Shown here: one piece after another, positions 33,697 to 42,394 of the stretch
How the letters are laid out: the number at the start of each line of letters is the position of its first letter
Numbering within the stretch: position 1 is the first letter of the stretch
DNA from: Sporosarcina sp. FSL W7-1349
Lineage (GTDB): Bacteria > Bacillota > Bacilli > Bacillales_A > Planococcaceae
Assembly (NCBI RefSeq): GCF_038003045.1
Contig: NZ_JBBOOK010000001.1
Coordinates: 1,240,001-1,304,000, forward strand
Length of the DNA stretch: 64,000 nucleotides
Direction of reading: 5' to 3'
The notes under the pieces: generated by a model
Seen by the model: only the letters and a program-made list of their open reading frames with translations
What the model was told of the DNA's origin: nothing
The model's database searches: none
Made by a program: the position numbers and the translations under genes

Positions 33697-34472
33697 CAAA
33701 ATGCAGTCAAATCACCTACGATGAAATCGGGGTATATTTTCTTTGTCTCGATATCTTCTTTTCTTGCAATACCGGTTAAGACGAGGCAGGTCGGGAATCG
33801 GTTGATCTTGCCCAATAGAATATCCGTCTCCAGCCGATCTCCGATAATTAAACACCGTTCTCTGTCGGTATTTAATTGCCGAAGCATCCGTTCTCCGAAA
33901 AAGAGGGAAGGTTTACCGACAATATCGGTAATCGCCTGTCCCGATGCCACTTCAATCGCCTTGGCAATGGATAACGTATCCGCCATTACCCCGCCCGGAA
34001 CCGGACAGCTCGGATCGGGGTTGGTGACGATGATGTTGGCTCCATTTCGCACCGCCATAACCGCCAAATTGAGTTTTTCATATGTAAAAGAACGGTCTAA
34101 CCCAACTAGGACATGGGTAGCTTCTAACGGATTCTTCGTGATTGTCAATGAAAGCTGATGAAACTCCTCGTGAATCGCTTCCTCTCCGACAATATATACG
34201 CGAGCGTCCGGATAATGCTCCAAAAAGTACAGCGCTGAAACGAATGGCGTAGTCAGCACTTCGGCTGCTTCCGTTTTTATTCCTAATGCGTTCAGCCTTC
34301 GCGAGCAAGCGTCCCTTGTTTGCGTTGGCGAGTTTGTAATAAACAATACCTTTTTATCATAGCCCCTGATCTGATCGACGATTTTTTGGGCTCCCGGCAA
34401 TCTTTCATTCCCTAATAGGATGGTTCCATCCAAATCAAAACAAAACGCATCAAAATCCTGTATATTCACCAA
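33687..34472 (-). CDS. HAD-IIA family phosphatase (NagD-like)
   Basis: The 261-residue product has FCFDLDGTILLGNE at residues 11-24, FITNSPTQTRD near 45, a C2 cap with TNPDPSCPVPGG near 150, GKPSLFFGERML near 188 and IIGDRLETDILLG near 208. HAD-IIA enzymes include NagD, 4-nitrophenylphosphatases and glycerol-3-phosphate phosphatases. It is the last gene of the GlpP-linked Ugp-type ABC operon, so a glycerophosphate substrate is plausible but inferred. The stop codon lies in a dispersed palindromic element. Confidence 0.87.
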   Translation of the reverse strand: MVNIQDFDAFCFDLDGTILLGNERLPGAQKIVDQIRGYDKKVLFITNSPTQTRDACSRRLNALGIKTEAAEVLTTPFVSALYFLEHYPDARVYIVGEEAIHEEFHQLSLTITKNPLEATHVLVGLDRSFTYEKLNLAVMAVRNGANIIVTNPDPSCPVPGGVMADTLSIAKAIEVASGQAITDIVGKPSLFFGERMLRQLNTDRERCLIIGDRLETDILLGKINRFPTCLVLTGIARKEDIETKKIYPDFIVGDLTAFWKL

Positions 34473-34490
34473 TCCACTCTCCGCCTTTTC

Positions 34491-35588
34491 CTACGATTCC
34501 ATTCTGAGCCGTTTTTCCGTTTCCCGATCAAACAGATGAACGGCCTCTTCGGAAAACTTCATATGAATTTCGTCCCCCACATGCACCGCGTCATCGGTAG
34601 GGCATTTAATGACGATCGGCTGATTCCCTAGCCGTGTATGTACCAGCATTTCCGCCCCATTTACTTCAATGACTTCCACCGTTCCCTTAAACGGCGTTTC
34701 TTCTGGATGAATCGAAATACTTTCAGGTCTGATCCCGACAAGTAATGTTCTGTTTCCATTTTGCTTCACAAGAGCTTGTTGATTCTCCGAAAAATGATAG
34801 CTCGCTTGATCGCTGGAACCGATGAAAAACCGCTGATCGCGAATTTCCCCCTCCAAGAAATTCATACCCGGTAACCCGATGAAACTTGCGACGAACATAT
34901 TTTCCGGCGCTCGGTACACATGCGAAGGGGTACCGATTTGCTGAATCACTCCGTCTTTCATAATGACGATCCTCGTTGCCATCGTCATCGCTTCCGTTTG
35001 ATCATGCGTCACATAAATGGTAGTGGTCCCTAGCTGACGATGTAATTTGATAATTTCCGTTCTCATCTGGCCGCGCAATTTGGCATCTAAATTGGATAAA
35101 GGCTCATCCATTAAAAAAATGCTGGAATTCCGGACGATCGCCCTGCCTAAGGCAACCCTCTGCCTTTGTCCACCGGAGAGCTCATTCGGCTTCCTTTTCA
35201 ATAAGTGCGTCAAGCCAAGAATTTGTGCGGCATTTTCCACCTTTTTTGTCACTTCACCTTTAGGGACCTTCTGAATTCTCAAGCTGAAAGCCATATTTTC
35301 AAACACGGACATATGCGGGTATAGTGCATAGTTTTGGAAAACCATCGCGATGTCCCGATCTTTCGGTTCCCAATCATTCACCCTTTTCCCATCCATGAAT
35401 AAATCTCCATCCGTTATTTCTTCCAGTCCCGCAATCATCCTCAGAGTTGTCGATTTCCCGCAACCCGAAGGACCAACAAGGACAATAAATTCCTTTTCTT
35501 CAATATCCAAATGGAAATCCTTTACGGAATACTCTTCGCTTTTCGAATACTTTTTACGTACATGATTCAGTTGAATTTTTGACATCAA
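34491..35588 (-). CDS. ABC transporter ATP-binding protein, UgpC/MsmX type
   Basis: The 365-residue product has Walker A GPSGCGKST near residue 38, signature LSGGQRQRVALGRAIVR near 135, Walker B FLMDEPLSNLDAKLR near 155, the H-loop in YVTHDQTEAMT, and a C-terminal regulatory OB-type domain from about 240. This is the CUT1 sugar/glycerol-phosphate importer ATPase type. It overlaps the TIM-barrel gene by 4 bp and powers the two permeases upstream in the operon. Confidence 0.94.
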   Translation of the reverse strand: MMSKIQLNHVRKKYSKSEEYSVKDFHLDIEEKEFIVLVGPSGCGKSTTLRMIAGLEEITDGDLFMDGKRVNDWEPKDRDIAMVFQNYALYPHMSVFENMAFSLRIQKVPKGEVTKKVENAAQILGLTHLLKRKPNELSGGQRQRVALGRAIVRNSSIFLMDEPLSNLDAKLRGQMRTEIIKLHRQLGTTTIYVTHDQTEAMTMATRIVIMKDGVIQQIGTPSHVYRAPENMFVASFIGLPGMNFLEGEIRDQRFFIGSSDQASYHFSENQQALVKQNGNRTLLVGIRPESISIHPEETPFKGTVEVIEVNGAEMLVHTRLGNQPIVIKCPTDDAVHVGDEIHMKFSEEAVHLFDRETEKRLRMES

Positions 35589-36376
35589 TTATCCCCCGAC
35601 TCGTCATCTTGGATGAATTTCATAATTTCACGCTTTGAATGCTCCGCCCGTTCTACTGTATTCGTCTCTAACACATATTCCACTTCTTTTTCTTTCAATA
35701 GCAGTAACAATCGCTCGAACGGAATCATGCCTTCCCCAATTTGCAAATGTTCGTCATGTTCTCCGTGATTGTCATTGATATGTAAGCCGTATAAGTACGG
35801 AATGGCTTTTTCACATTCAGCTAAAAAATGTTCACGCTCATTCATATAACAATGCCCCGTATCCAGCATCATCTGGGCACAATGGTCATTTATTTTATGA
35901 AGGATGGAAATGAGCTGATCGATGGAAACGCCAATTCCATTTTTCATGGCGGGTATATTTTCAACGACAAGATCCGTTTTGGCAGGCAAATCTTCCAGCA
36001 TTTTTTGAGCGAACCGCGCTGTCGATTCTATGCCAGCTTCAATCGATGGATTTTCTCCCGGATGCAATAACACATACTTCACGTCCAAGCTTTCAATGAC
36101 GGGTAAACACTGTTGCCAAATGGCTTCGGTTTCTTCATCAGCCAAAGCTGGATTAAATCCGCTAATCGGCAAATGAAGACCAAACGAAACTCCCTTGTCT
36201 TTCGCGCGATCTGAAATCTCCGTTAACCGCGCTGGATCCATGTCGAATAAAAGTCGACCATGATGCGCTCCTTCCCCCATTAATTCTATCGATTTCCACC
36301 CGTCGGCGATTAACCGGTCAATCGCTTCATCGATCGGTTCAGAAAATAAAGTATACGTTGAAATGGAATGACGCAC
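35585..36376 (-). CDS. TIM-barrel sugar-phosphate isomerase/epimerase-like protein
   Basis: The 263-residue product fits the AP-endonuclease-2-like TIM barrel: GLHLPISG near residue 70, LLHPGENPS near 108, VVENIPAMKNGIG near 138, MLDTGHCYM near 170 and LHINDNHGEHDEHLQIGEG near 195. These supply the His/Glu/Asp metal ligands of xylose-isomerase-like enzymes. Embedded in the ABC importer operon, it probably acts on the imported compound. Isomerase, epimerase or phosphodiesterase-like activity cannot be told apart from sequence. Confidence 0.85.
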   Translation of the reverse strand: MRHSISTYTLFSEPIDEAIDRLIADGWKSIELMGEGAHHGRLLFDMDPARLTEISDRAKDKGVSFGLHLPISGFNPALADEETEAIWQQCLPVIESLDVKYVLLHPGENPSIEAGIESTARFAQKMLEDLPAKTDLVVENIPAMKNGIGVSIDQLISILHKINDHCAQMMLDTGHCYMNEREHFLAECEKAIPYLYGLHINDNHGEHDEHLQIGEGMIPFERLLLLLKEKEVEYVLETNTVERAEHSKREIMKFIQDDESGDN

Positions 36377-36393
36377 GCTGCTCCCCCTCGCCT

Positions 36394-37179
36394 CTACTTA
36401 ATGCCTGAATGCATAAAACTTGAAATAAATTGCTTTTGAAAAATAAAGAATGCCAGCAGTAATGGGAAAATGACAAATAACGTGGCAGCCCCGACCACAC
36501 CCCATTGCGCTCCTGAATCCGAAGCTTTGGCAAACATCGAAAGCCCAACTGTCAAGGGGCGATGGTGATCGGAATCCGTTACGATAAGCGGCCATAAAAA
36601 ATTGCTCCATTGGTGGCAGACGGATATCAATCCGAACGCGATATAGGTCGGTTTAGCCAAAGGCATATAGACATGCCAAATCGTTTGGAGCCGATTGCAC
36701 CCTTCCATTTTGGCCGCCTCTTCCAGCTCATACGGAATCCCTTTAAACGTTTGCCTTAATAAAAAAATGCCGAAAGCTGATATGAAATAGGGCATCATAA
36801 TAGCCCATTTCGTATCGTACAACCCTAATTTGGCGATCGTATTCGAGTTCGGATAAATTAATAATTCGATTGGAATCATAATTTGAACAAGATAGAGAAG
36901 AAAAACAATACCTTGACCAACAAAACTCATCCGCGCAAAAGCATATGCCGCCAGTGTCATCGTGACGAGCTGGACAATTAAAACCCCAATGACAATGAGG
37001 ATCGTATTCAAATAATATTGAGCAAAAGGGGCAGAGTTCCAAGCCTCGACAAAATTACGGAATGTCAGGGAGAACCCTTTCGCTTTTGTATCTTCAAACG
37101 CCATATAGGTAATTCCAAACAGTGGAAGCGCCCAAAGAAGGGCTAATGCATACGTTGAAATATTAATGAGCCTGTTCAA
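36394..37179 (-). CDS. ABC transporter permease, UgpE/CUT1 type
   Basis: The 261-residue product has six predicted membrane helices and the permease EAA loop (YELEEAAKMEGCNRLQTIWH near residue 175) that docks to the ATPase. It pairs with the next permease upstream. CUT1 family members import sugars or glycerol-3-phosphate. Confidence 0.92.
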   Translation of the reverse strand: MNRLINISTYALALLWALPLFGITYMAFEDTKAKGFSLTFRNFVEAWNSAPFAQYYLNTILIVIGVLIVQLVTMTLAAYAFARMSFVGQGIVFLLYLVQIMIPIELLIYPNSNTIAKLGLYDTKWAIMMPYFISAFGIFLLRQTFKGIPYELEEAAKMEGCNRLQTIWHVYMPLAKPTYIAFGLISVCHQWSNFLWPLIVTDSDHHRPLTVGLSMFAKASDSGAQWGVVGAATLFVIFPLLLAFFIFQKQFISSFMHSGIK

Positions 37180-37190
37180 TGGAATCCTCC

Positions 37191-38084
37191 TTAACTGTAG
37201 TGAATTTTCCGATCCGTTCCAAAAAACTGTACGGCAGCGATGACTAGCATGATGACTAAGACAATTACAGTGACGGTCGACGCCTTTCCATAATCCATAA
37301 AACGGAATGTACTTTCGTAGATGTAATAGAGCAGGAGATTACTGGCGTTGTTTGGGCCACCTTGCGTCATCACTACAAGCTGGTCAACTGTTTTAAAAGC
37401 ATTCGTCATCGCAATAATGAAAGAAAATAACGTTGTCGGCATCAGCAGCGGAAAGACGATTCTTCGAAATTGAACCCATTTGGAAGCCCCGTCTATATGA
37501 GACGCTTCGATTAATTCCTTCGGGATATTTTGCAAGGCAGCCAAGTAAAATATCATGAAAAACCCCGCCTCTTTCCAAATCACCATGACCATAATCGCGA
37601 TGAGCGCTGTACTCGAATTCCCTAACAAATTCAGTTCCCCGGCACCGAATACTTTCAACAATTGGTTGATCATCCCGTATTCCGGAGTATAGAAAAATAA
37701 CCAAATAAATGCGGCCGTCACCATTGGAATGATGACCGGATAAAAGAAAAACGTTCTAGCAAGACCATTCCCTTTCATCGTCCGATTCACCAAAATCGCA
37801 AGCAGCAGTCCTAAAAAAACACTTGTCGGCACCGTCCCGATTGCAAACCAGAGATTGTTCATGAATGCCTTCCGGAACACCTCGTCTTCCAGCATCATCT
37901 TAAAATTATCCAAACCGATATAGATCGGTTCCACTGTAGATAAATCCTCCCGAAAAAAACTCATATAGGTGGTTTTTACAATCGGATACAGCGTGAACAT
38001 GATGAGGAAAATGAGGGACGGAAGGAGAAAAAGCCAAGCTGTCGCATTTTCTTTCACTAGTTTGCTTCTTCTCAATTCCTTCAC
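37191..38084 (-). CDS. ABC transporter permease, UgpA/CUT1 type
   Basis: The 297-residue product has six membrane helices and an EAA loop (ELIEASHIDGASKWVQFRRI near residue 198). It begins with a basic cytoplasmic segment before the first helix (FLLPSLIFLIMFTLYPIVKT). It forms the heterodimeric channel with the UgpE-type permease. Confidence 0.92.
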   Translation of the reverse strand: MKELRRSKLVKENATAWLFLLPSLIFLIMFTLYPIVKTTYMSFFREDLSTVEPIYIGLDNFKMMLEDEVFRKAFMNNLWFAIGTVPTSVFLGLLLAILVNRTMKGNGLARTFFFYPVIIPMVTAAFIWLFFYTPEYGMINQLLKVFGAGELNLLGNSSTALIAIMVMVIWKEAGFFMIFYLAALQNIPKELIEASHIDGASKWVQFRRIVFPLLMPTTLFSFIIAMTNAFKTVDQLVVMTQGGPNNASNLLLYYIYESTFRFMDYGKASTVTVIVLVIMLVIAAVQFFGTDRKIHYS

Positions 38085-38099
38085 CTCGTCGAATCTAGA

Positions 38100-39425
38100 T
38101 TACTGATATGGTTGTAATAAACTTTCCGCTTGTTGTTGCGCTTTATCTAACGTTTCGTCTACATCCGCGCCATTGATAGCCGCTTGGATGGCATCCGATA
38201 AGATTTTGATGATCTTTCCTTGTTCATAAACGGAAATTTCCTTATGGGCAATCTCCAATTGTTCCATTGCAGTCAGCGCTTGTGGAAATGAATCCGTGTA
38301 AGCCTGTAGTTCAGGCGTTTCATAGCTTGATTGACGAGTGGCAATATAGCCGGTGTTCATACTCCACTCCGCAGCGCGTTCCGGATCGGCAATCCATTTG
38401 ATGAATTCGAAAGAAGCCAGCTGTCTTTCTTCCGAAATATCTTTAAAGATATGGAAGTTTCCGCCTCCTGTTGGCGTGGCGAAACGTTCATTTCCTGGTA
38501 AAAAAGCGACGCCGAATTCAAAGTCCGCATTATTTTTCACATTAGTCAGGTTTCCGGTCGTCGAGAGCATCATGGCGGTCTTGCCTTCAATAAAATCGGT
38601 CGGCACTGTATTCCACTCCAAAACGCCTTCCGGCATGACTTGATGCTCTTTCGTCAAATCGACCCAGTATTGCAGAGCACCTTTAGCTGCTTCTGAATTG
38701 AAATACACTTCTTTTCCATCATCACTCATCAAGTTCTGTTGACCATTTTGCAGCGCCAATGCTTGGTAAATCCAATATCCGCTCACAGTAGCAGGCAATT
38801 CAATTCCCCATTGCCCTTCCTTTGTCAGCTTTTTCCCATAGTCGATAACTTCATCCCAAGATGTTGGGGCCGCCTCCGGATCTAGGCCAGCTTCCTTAAA
38901 TAGGTCCTTGTTATAATAAAGCAGCACCGTGCTGCGCTGGAAAGGAACGGACCACGTCTTGCCCTCCGCCTGTGAATTCAGCATGAAACCCGGGAAGAAA
39001 TCATCCATCATTGTTTGCGCATCAGAATCCGCTGCAATCATCTCATCCAAGGCGAGAATGGAATCTTTTATTTGAAACAGGTCCACGGACAAGAGGACAG
39101 CCAGATCGGGAGCTTTCCCATTTTTTACAGCCGTTTGGACTTTGGTCATCGTTTCATCGTAGTTACCACTGTAAACAGGTGTCACCGTCACCTTTTTACC
39201 GTTTACTTCGATTTCTTCTTTATTGAAATCTTCGGTGTAGTTGTCAATCACCTTCGTGATTTCCCCGCCGACATTCACTGGGTAATACCACGTCAAATCA
39301 ATTGTTTCGTCATTCCCCTCTGCTGCATTGCCCGCATCGGTACTTTTCGTATTACAGGCAGCCAATAAACTCATGACTAGGAGTAGTATTGCTGCGATCA
39401 ATGGAGATTTCTTCATCTTGTTCAA
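38100..39425 (-). CDS. ABC transporter substrate-binding lipoprotein, UgpB-like
   Basis: The 441-residue product has a lipoprotein signal peptide with lipobox LLAAC at residues 21-25 and the extracellular solute-binding family 1 fold. Features shared with glycerol-3-phosphate binders include WYYPVNVGGEITKVIDNYTE near residue 46, VPFQRSTVLLYYNKDLFKEA near 162 and GGNFHIFKD near 315. It is the first gene of the operon behind a leader terminator and after glpP. Substrate is inferred as a glycerol-phosphate compound from context. Confidence 0.9.
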   Translation of the reverse strand: MNKMKKSPLIAAILLLVMSLLAACNTKSTDAGNAAEGNDETIDLTWYYPVNVGGEITKVIDNYTEDFNKEEIEVNGKKVTVTPVYSGNYDETMTKVQTAVKNGKAPDLAVLLSVDLFQIKDSILALDEMIAADSDAQTMMDDFFPGFMLNSQAEGKTWSVPFQRSTVLLYYNKDLFKEAGLDPEAAPTSWDEVIDYGKKLTKEGQWGIELPATVSGYWIYQALALQNGQQNLMSDDGKEVYFNSEAAKGALQYWVDLTKEHQVMPEGVLEWNTVPTDFIEGKTAMMLSTTGNLTNVKNNADFEFGVAFLPGNERFATPTGGGNFHIFKDISEERQLASFEFIKWIADPERAAEWSMNTGYIATRQSSYETPELQAYTDSFPQALTAMEQLEIAHKEISVYEQGKIIKILSDAIQAAINGADVDETLDKAQQQAESLLQPYQ

Positions 39426-39473
39426 CCTTCTTTCCGGATATAGTAATTGCCGTTACGCCAACTCTCTGAAAAT

Positions 39474-39485
39474 CGCTCGCGAGCG
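39474..39485. promoter_or_regulatory. 12-bp perfect palindrome in the ABC operon leader
   Basis: CGCTCGCGAGCG is self-complementary and lies between the leader terminator and the binding-protein start. It could be an operator or a small RNA hairpin; no regulator is assigned. Confidence 0.35.
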
Positions 39486-39498
39486 TGCCCCCTTCCAT

Positions 39499-39546
39499 TA
39501 AAAAGACCACAAATAAACTGTTCGCTATCAACAGCTATTTGCGGCC
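39499..39546 (-). terminator. Terminator between glpP and the ABC operon, possible GlpP target leader
   Basis: On the minus strand GGCCGCAAATA pairs with TATTTGTGGTC (two G-U pairs), with an inner CTGTT/AACAG stem, followed by CTTTTT. It lies 88 bp after the glpP stop and 74 bp before the binding-protein start. As GlpP is an RNA-binding antiterminator, this may be the site it overrides; it may equally be the ordinary glpP terminator. Confidence 0.7.
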
Positions 39547-39633
39547 TCTCTAATCGCACCTATTTGCTATGTACTTTTCACTTGCTAACTATACTTGGGA
39601 ATTATTAATTTCATATGAATGAATTGCAAAGGT

Positions 39634-40233
39634 TTAGTAAAGATGGGATAAGCCTGTTTTCCACAACTTGGTGTTCGAGGTTGTCACAGCAGCCGCCCCA
39701 TGGTCCAAAGCGTCCTTTGCATGATCGGGAGTCGTCAGCAACCCACCCGTAATAATTGGGATCGGCGATGATTTGGACAGCTTCTCTAAAAAATCCGGCA
39801 CTCTGCTCGGCATGATTTCAATAATATCCGCTTGGAAATGTTCAACATTTTCCAATAGATGATCGTAGACCTCTGTATCGATGAGAAAGATCCTTTGGAT
39901 GACAAACAATCCTTTTCTCTTTGCTTTTCGGATGATATTCGATCTCGTTGTCACGATCGCAAACGGATGGACGTTTGCTATAAAATCTATGCCATAATCA
40001 TCCACCTGGAGCCCGCCGATCTTCTCGACATGCACAATGACGGGCAATCCTTCTTTTTGCAGCACATCCACGTACTGTTTGACCGTTAAAATATTCCCCG
40101 TCATTAAAATGACCGCCGCAATGTTCTCTTTGTACTGAATCGCCTTTTCTATCGACTTCGGATGTTTGATCGCGGCAATGATTTTCGATGTCCTCAAGTT
40201 CTCTTCAAATCTATTTTTCATCATGTGATTCAA
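39634..40233 (-). CDS. glpP: Glycerol-3-phosphate-responsive antiterminator GlpP
   Basis: With a TTG start 7 bases after GGAGG the product is 199 residues; an ATG at 40224 is the alternative. GlpP family features are clear: VIVHVEKIGGLQVDDYGIDF near residue 68, VTTRSNIIRKAKRKGLFVIQ near 95, RIFLIDT, IEIMPSRVPDF near 140 and the C-terminal AVTTSNTKLWK. In B. subtilis GlpP, with glycerol-3-phosphate, binds leader mRNA and prevents termination in glp operons. Here it directly precedes an importer operon of Ugp type rather than glpFK or glpD. Confidence 0.92.
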   Translation of the reverse strand: MNHMMKNRFEENLRTSKIIAAIKHPKSIEKAIQYKENIAAVILMTGNILTVKQYVDVLQKEGLPVIVHVEKIGGLQVDDYGIDFIANVHPFAIVTTRSNIIRKAKRKGLFVIQRIFLIDTEVYDHLLENVEHFQADIIEIMPSRVPDFLEKLSKSSPIPIITGGLLTTPDHAKDALDHGAAAVTTSNTKLWKTGLSHLY

Positions 40234-40288
40234 GATATCGCCTCCAGAAAAAAGTGTAGGTCCCATTTAGCAGTTCGTCAAACCCATC

Positions 40289-40320
40289 AATTGTAAAGGT
40301 GCCTGTCCCCCTTTACAATT
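40289..40320. repeat. Dispersed palindromic element, copy 2
   Basis: AATTGTAAAGG and CCTTTACAATT form a perfect 11-bp stem around TGCCTGTCCC. Its complement is almost the same as copy 1 at 33662-33696, including the GGGACAG loop. It lies between divergent glpP and the protease gene. Confidence 0.8.
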
Positions 40321-40372
40321 CTACCTCCCCTTTCGTGTATAATGAATCTAAGAAACTCGTGGATGTGATCGC

Positions 40373-41173
40373 ATGACTTCGAATGAAACAGAACAACAGA
40401 AACCGGATGAGGAGTTAACGGATGAGGAGCTGCAGGAGCTGGCGTTGGAAGCGCAGCGCGAGTACTGGGAGCAACGGGCGCAAAATCAGGGCAAACCTGC
40501 ATCCCGGCGTCCGTTCCCCCGTTGGCTGTTTTGGCTGATGGCGACGGTGCTGCTCGTCAACACCTTCGCTTTCGTCTTTGAACTCGTCTCTATCCCGGCG
40601 GTAGAATTTCTGAAAACGTCAGCGCGATTGTCGGCGCAGGAAGATATCGCGGCCTACAAGAAATCCGTCGTCGTCATCGAAACAGGCGACAGCAAAGGGA
40701 CCGGATTTTCGATTTCCAGCGAAGGGACAATCATGACCAACTACCATGTTATCGAAGGCAACGGACAAGTGACGGTATCCTTCCCAGACGACGGGCGCTA
40801 TGTGGCCAAAGTGACAGAGACGTATCCCGCCATCGATATCGCGCTCTTGGAGGCGGACGGCGAGGGCCTCCCCCATTTGGAACTGGCGGAACAGCCGGAC
40901 TATCCGGAAGGCGAACCGATTACATTCATCGGCAATCCACTCAGCTTCTCAGGTATTGCGAATGAAGGACAGATAATCGATTTTACCCAGCTAAAGGACT
41001 GGGAAGAGCCGGTCGTCATGATCCGGGCGCCGGTCTACCGCGGCAATAGCGGCAGTCCCGTGTTGAATGAAGACGGGCAAGTGGTCGGTGTCGTGTTTGC
41101 GACATTGGAACATGATGACTACGGCCACGTTGGGTTATTTGTGCCCATTGAAGCGGTGAAACGTGAAAGATAG
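40373..41173 (+). CDS. Membrane-anchored S1C (HtrA-like) serine protease without PDZ domain
   Basis: The 266-residue product has a charged cytoplasmic N-terminus, one transmembrane helix at about 50-70 and a trypsin-like domain. The triad is His in NYHVIEG (near 124), Asp in AIDIALL (near 154) and Ser in GNSGSPV (near 225). The chain ends after the protease domain, so the PDZ domain of HtrA/DegP is missing. The protease should face the cell surface and act in protein quality control or processing of exported proteins. Confidence 0.88.
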   Translation: MTSNETEQQKPDEELTDEELQELALEAQREYWEQRAQNQGKPASRRPFPRWLFWLMATVLLVNTFAFVFELVSIPAVEFLKTSARLSAQEDIAAYKKSVVVIETGDSKGTGFSISSEGTIMTNYHVIEGNGQVTVSFPDDGRYVAKVTETYPAIDIALLEADGEGLPHLELAEQPDYPEGEPITFIGNPLSFSGIANEGQIIDFTQLKDWEEPVVMIRAPVYRGNSGSPVLNEDGQVVGVVFATLEHDDYGHVGLFVPIEAVKRER

Positions 41174-41356
41174 AATCTAACTTGACACACTAAGCGAATC
41201 TGGTTAGACAGCCTCGGGCAGATGGTACGAATTTTAAGAGGAGTTAATTCAGAAGGAAGGCAGTCTACTACCGCTGCGTCCTGAAAGTGCCTTACTGTAA
41301 AATCCGGACGCCATTTTGCCGAGGCATAGTGGATAATAGAATAGGAGGGAAATGCG

Positions 41357-42364
41357 ATGGAGCTGATCATTACTTTCGGCGTGATCATTGTGGCGATTGC
41401 CGTCCTGACCGCAATTGCCAACGGATACTTTCATGCCAAGGAGAAGAAATTCCTTTATTCCAAAAAACTGAAGCCGCCGGTCTGGGCCGATCGGGAGACG
41501 AAACAGCTTTTCCAACAATTCAATCGAGCCTGGTCGTATAAAATCGAAAAGACGGTCAACGTCCGGATCCAGAAGGCGAAACGGACCTTGACCGACGCGG
41601 AATTGCGGGAGCGCTGGTATGAGCTGAAGAAATTCCTGCTTCTCGCCAGCGTGTCCAAAGGGTTGCCGATGTTTTCGAAGAAAGTCGATGACGTCTGGCA
41701 CTTCTTCCTTGAAGAGCATGTGTTGTATGAAGAGTTCTGTTATCAGTTCATCGGGGAACCAATCGAGCATCACCCGCATGAAAAACCGAAGCATTTGCCA
41801 CAGGAGCGGGCTTGGTTCGATCTCCTGTACCTTTCGTTCTTTCCGGTTTCGTCGCATTCCCATCTATGGGGCGATTTCTTGCAGGAAAAGGAAGAGCACC
41901 AAGGATGGATCGAGCGTATCCTGCGCGATCCGGAAGGTATCAAAACCCAGTTCGGCCGGCAGCATGCGAGCGCGCCGACCGTCGAAGCGCTCGATGCGTT
42001 CTTGGATTTTGCCGAGAAGCAATTGGAACTGCCGGATCCGGCCACGCAAAAACGGGTACCCCACGTCGACGGCTATTGGTACGGCCCCGCCATTTTCGGC
42101 GTCTCGGCCTACGGAGGGTATGAGTATTATGAAGAACAAAAGAAGAAAAACGATGGCGGGGGCAGCGACGGCAGTGCAGCGGGGGCCGCGGGTCCTGTAG
42201 ACTGGGAAGACGAGCAACATGAGGACTGGCATGACATCGCCAGCGATGTTAACACTTTTGAAGCCATTCCCGCTAGCGGAGGGTCTTCCGATTCCGGCTG
42301 GGGCAGTTCAGATTCAAGCAGCGGATGCAGTTCGTGCAGTTCATGTAGCGGCTGTTCGTCATAA
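41357..42364 (+). CDS. GRDP-like protein with N-terminal anchor and Cys/Ser-rich tail
   Basis: The 335-residue product starts behind AGGAGGG with a single hydrophobic helix (about residues 3-22). The centre has VDDVWHFFLEEHVLYEEFC at 111-129 and a following GEPIEHHP, resembling the glycine-rich-domain protein (GRDP-like) signature V-D-x-x-W-H ... Y-x-x-F-C ... G ... H-x-P. A Gly/Ser/Ala/Asp-rich region begins at about 265 and ends in alternating Cys and Ser (GCSSCSSCSGCSS). The His/Cys residues suggest metal binding. It is followed 30 bp later by an unknown gene, probably in one transcript. Function unknown; the GRDP assignment is from pattern only. Confidence 0.7.
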   Translation: MELIITFGVIIVAIAVLTAIANGYFHAKEKKFLYSKKLKPPVWADRETKQLFQQFNRAWSYKIEKTVNVRIQKAKRTLTDAELRERWYELKKFLLLASVSKGLPMFSKKVDDVWHFFLEEHVLYEEFCYQFIGEPIEHHPHEKPKHLPQERAWFDLLYLSFFPVSSHSHLWGDFLQEKEEHQGWIERILRDPEGIKTQFGRQHASAPTVEALDAFLDFAEKQLELPDPATQKRVPHVDGYWYGPAIFGVSAYGGYEYYEEQKKKNDGGGSDGSAAGAAGPVDWEDEQHEDWHDIASDVNTFEAIPASGGSSDSGWGSSDSSSGCSSCSSCSGCSS

Positions 42365-42394
42365 TTGATTTTAAGAAGTTGAGGAGAGTACGAA

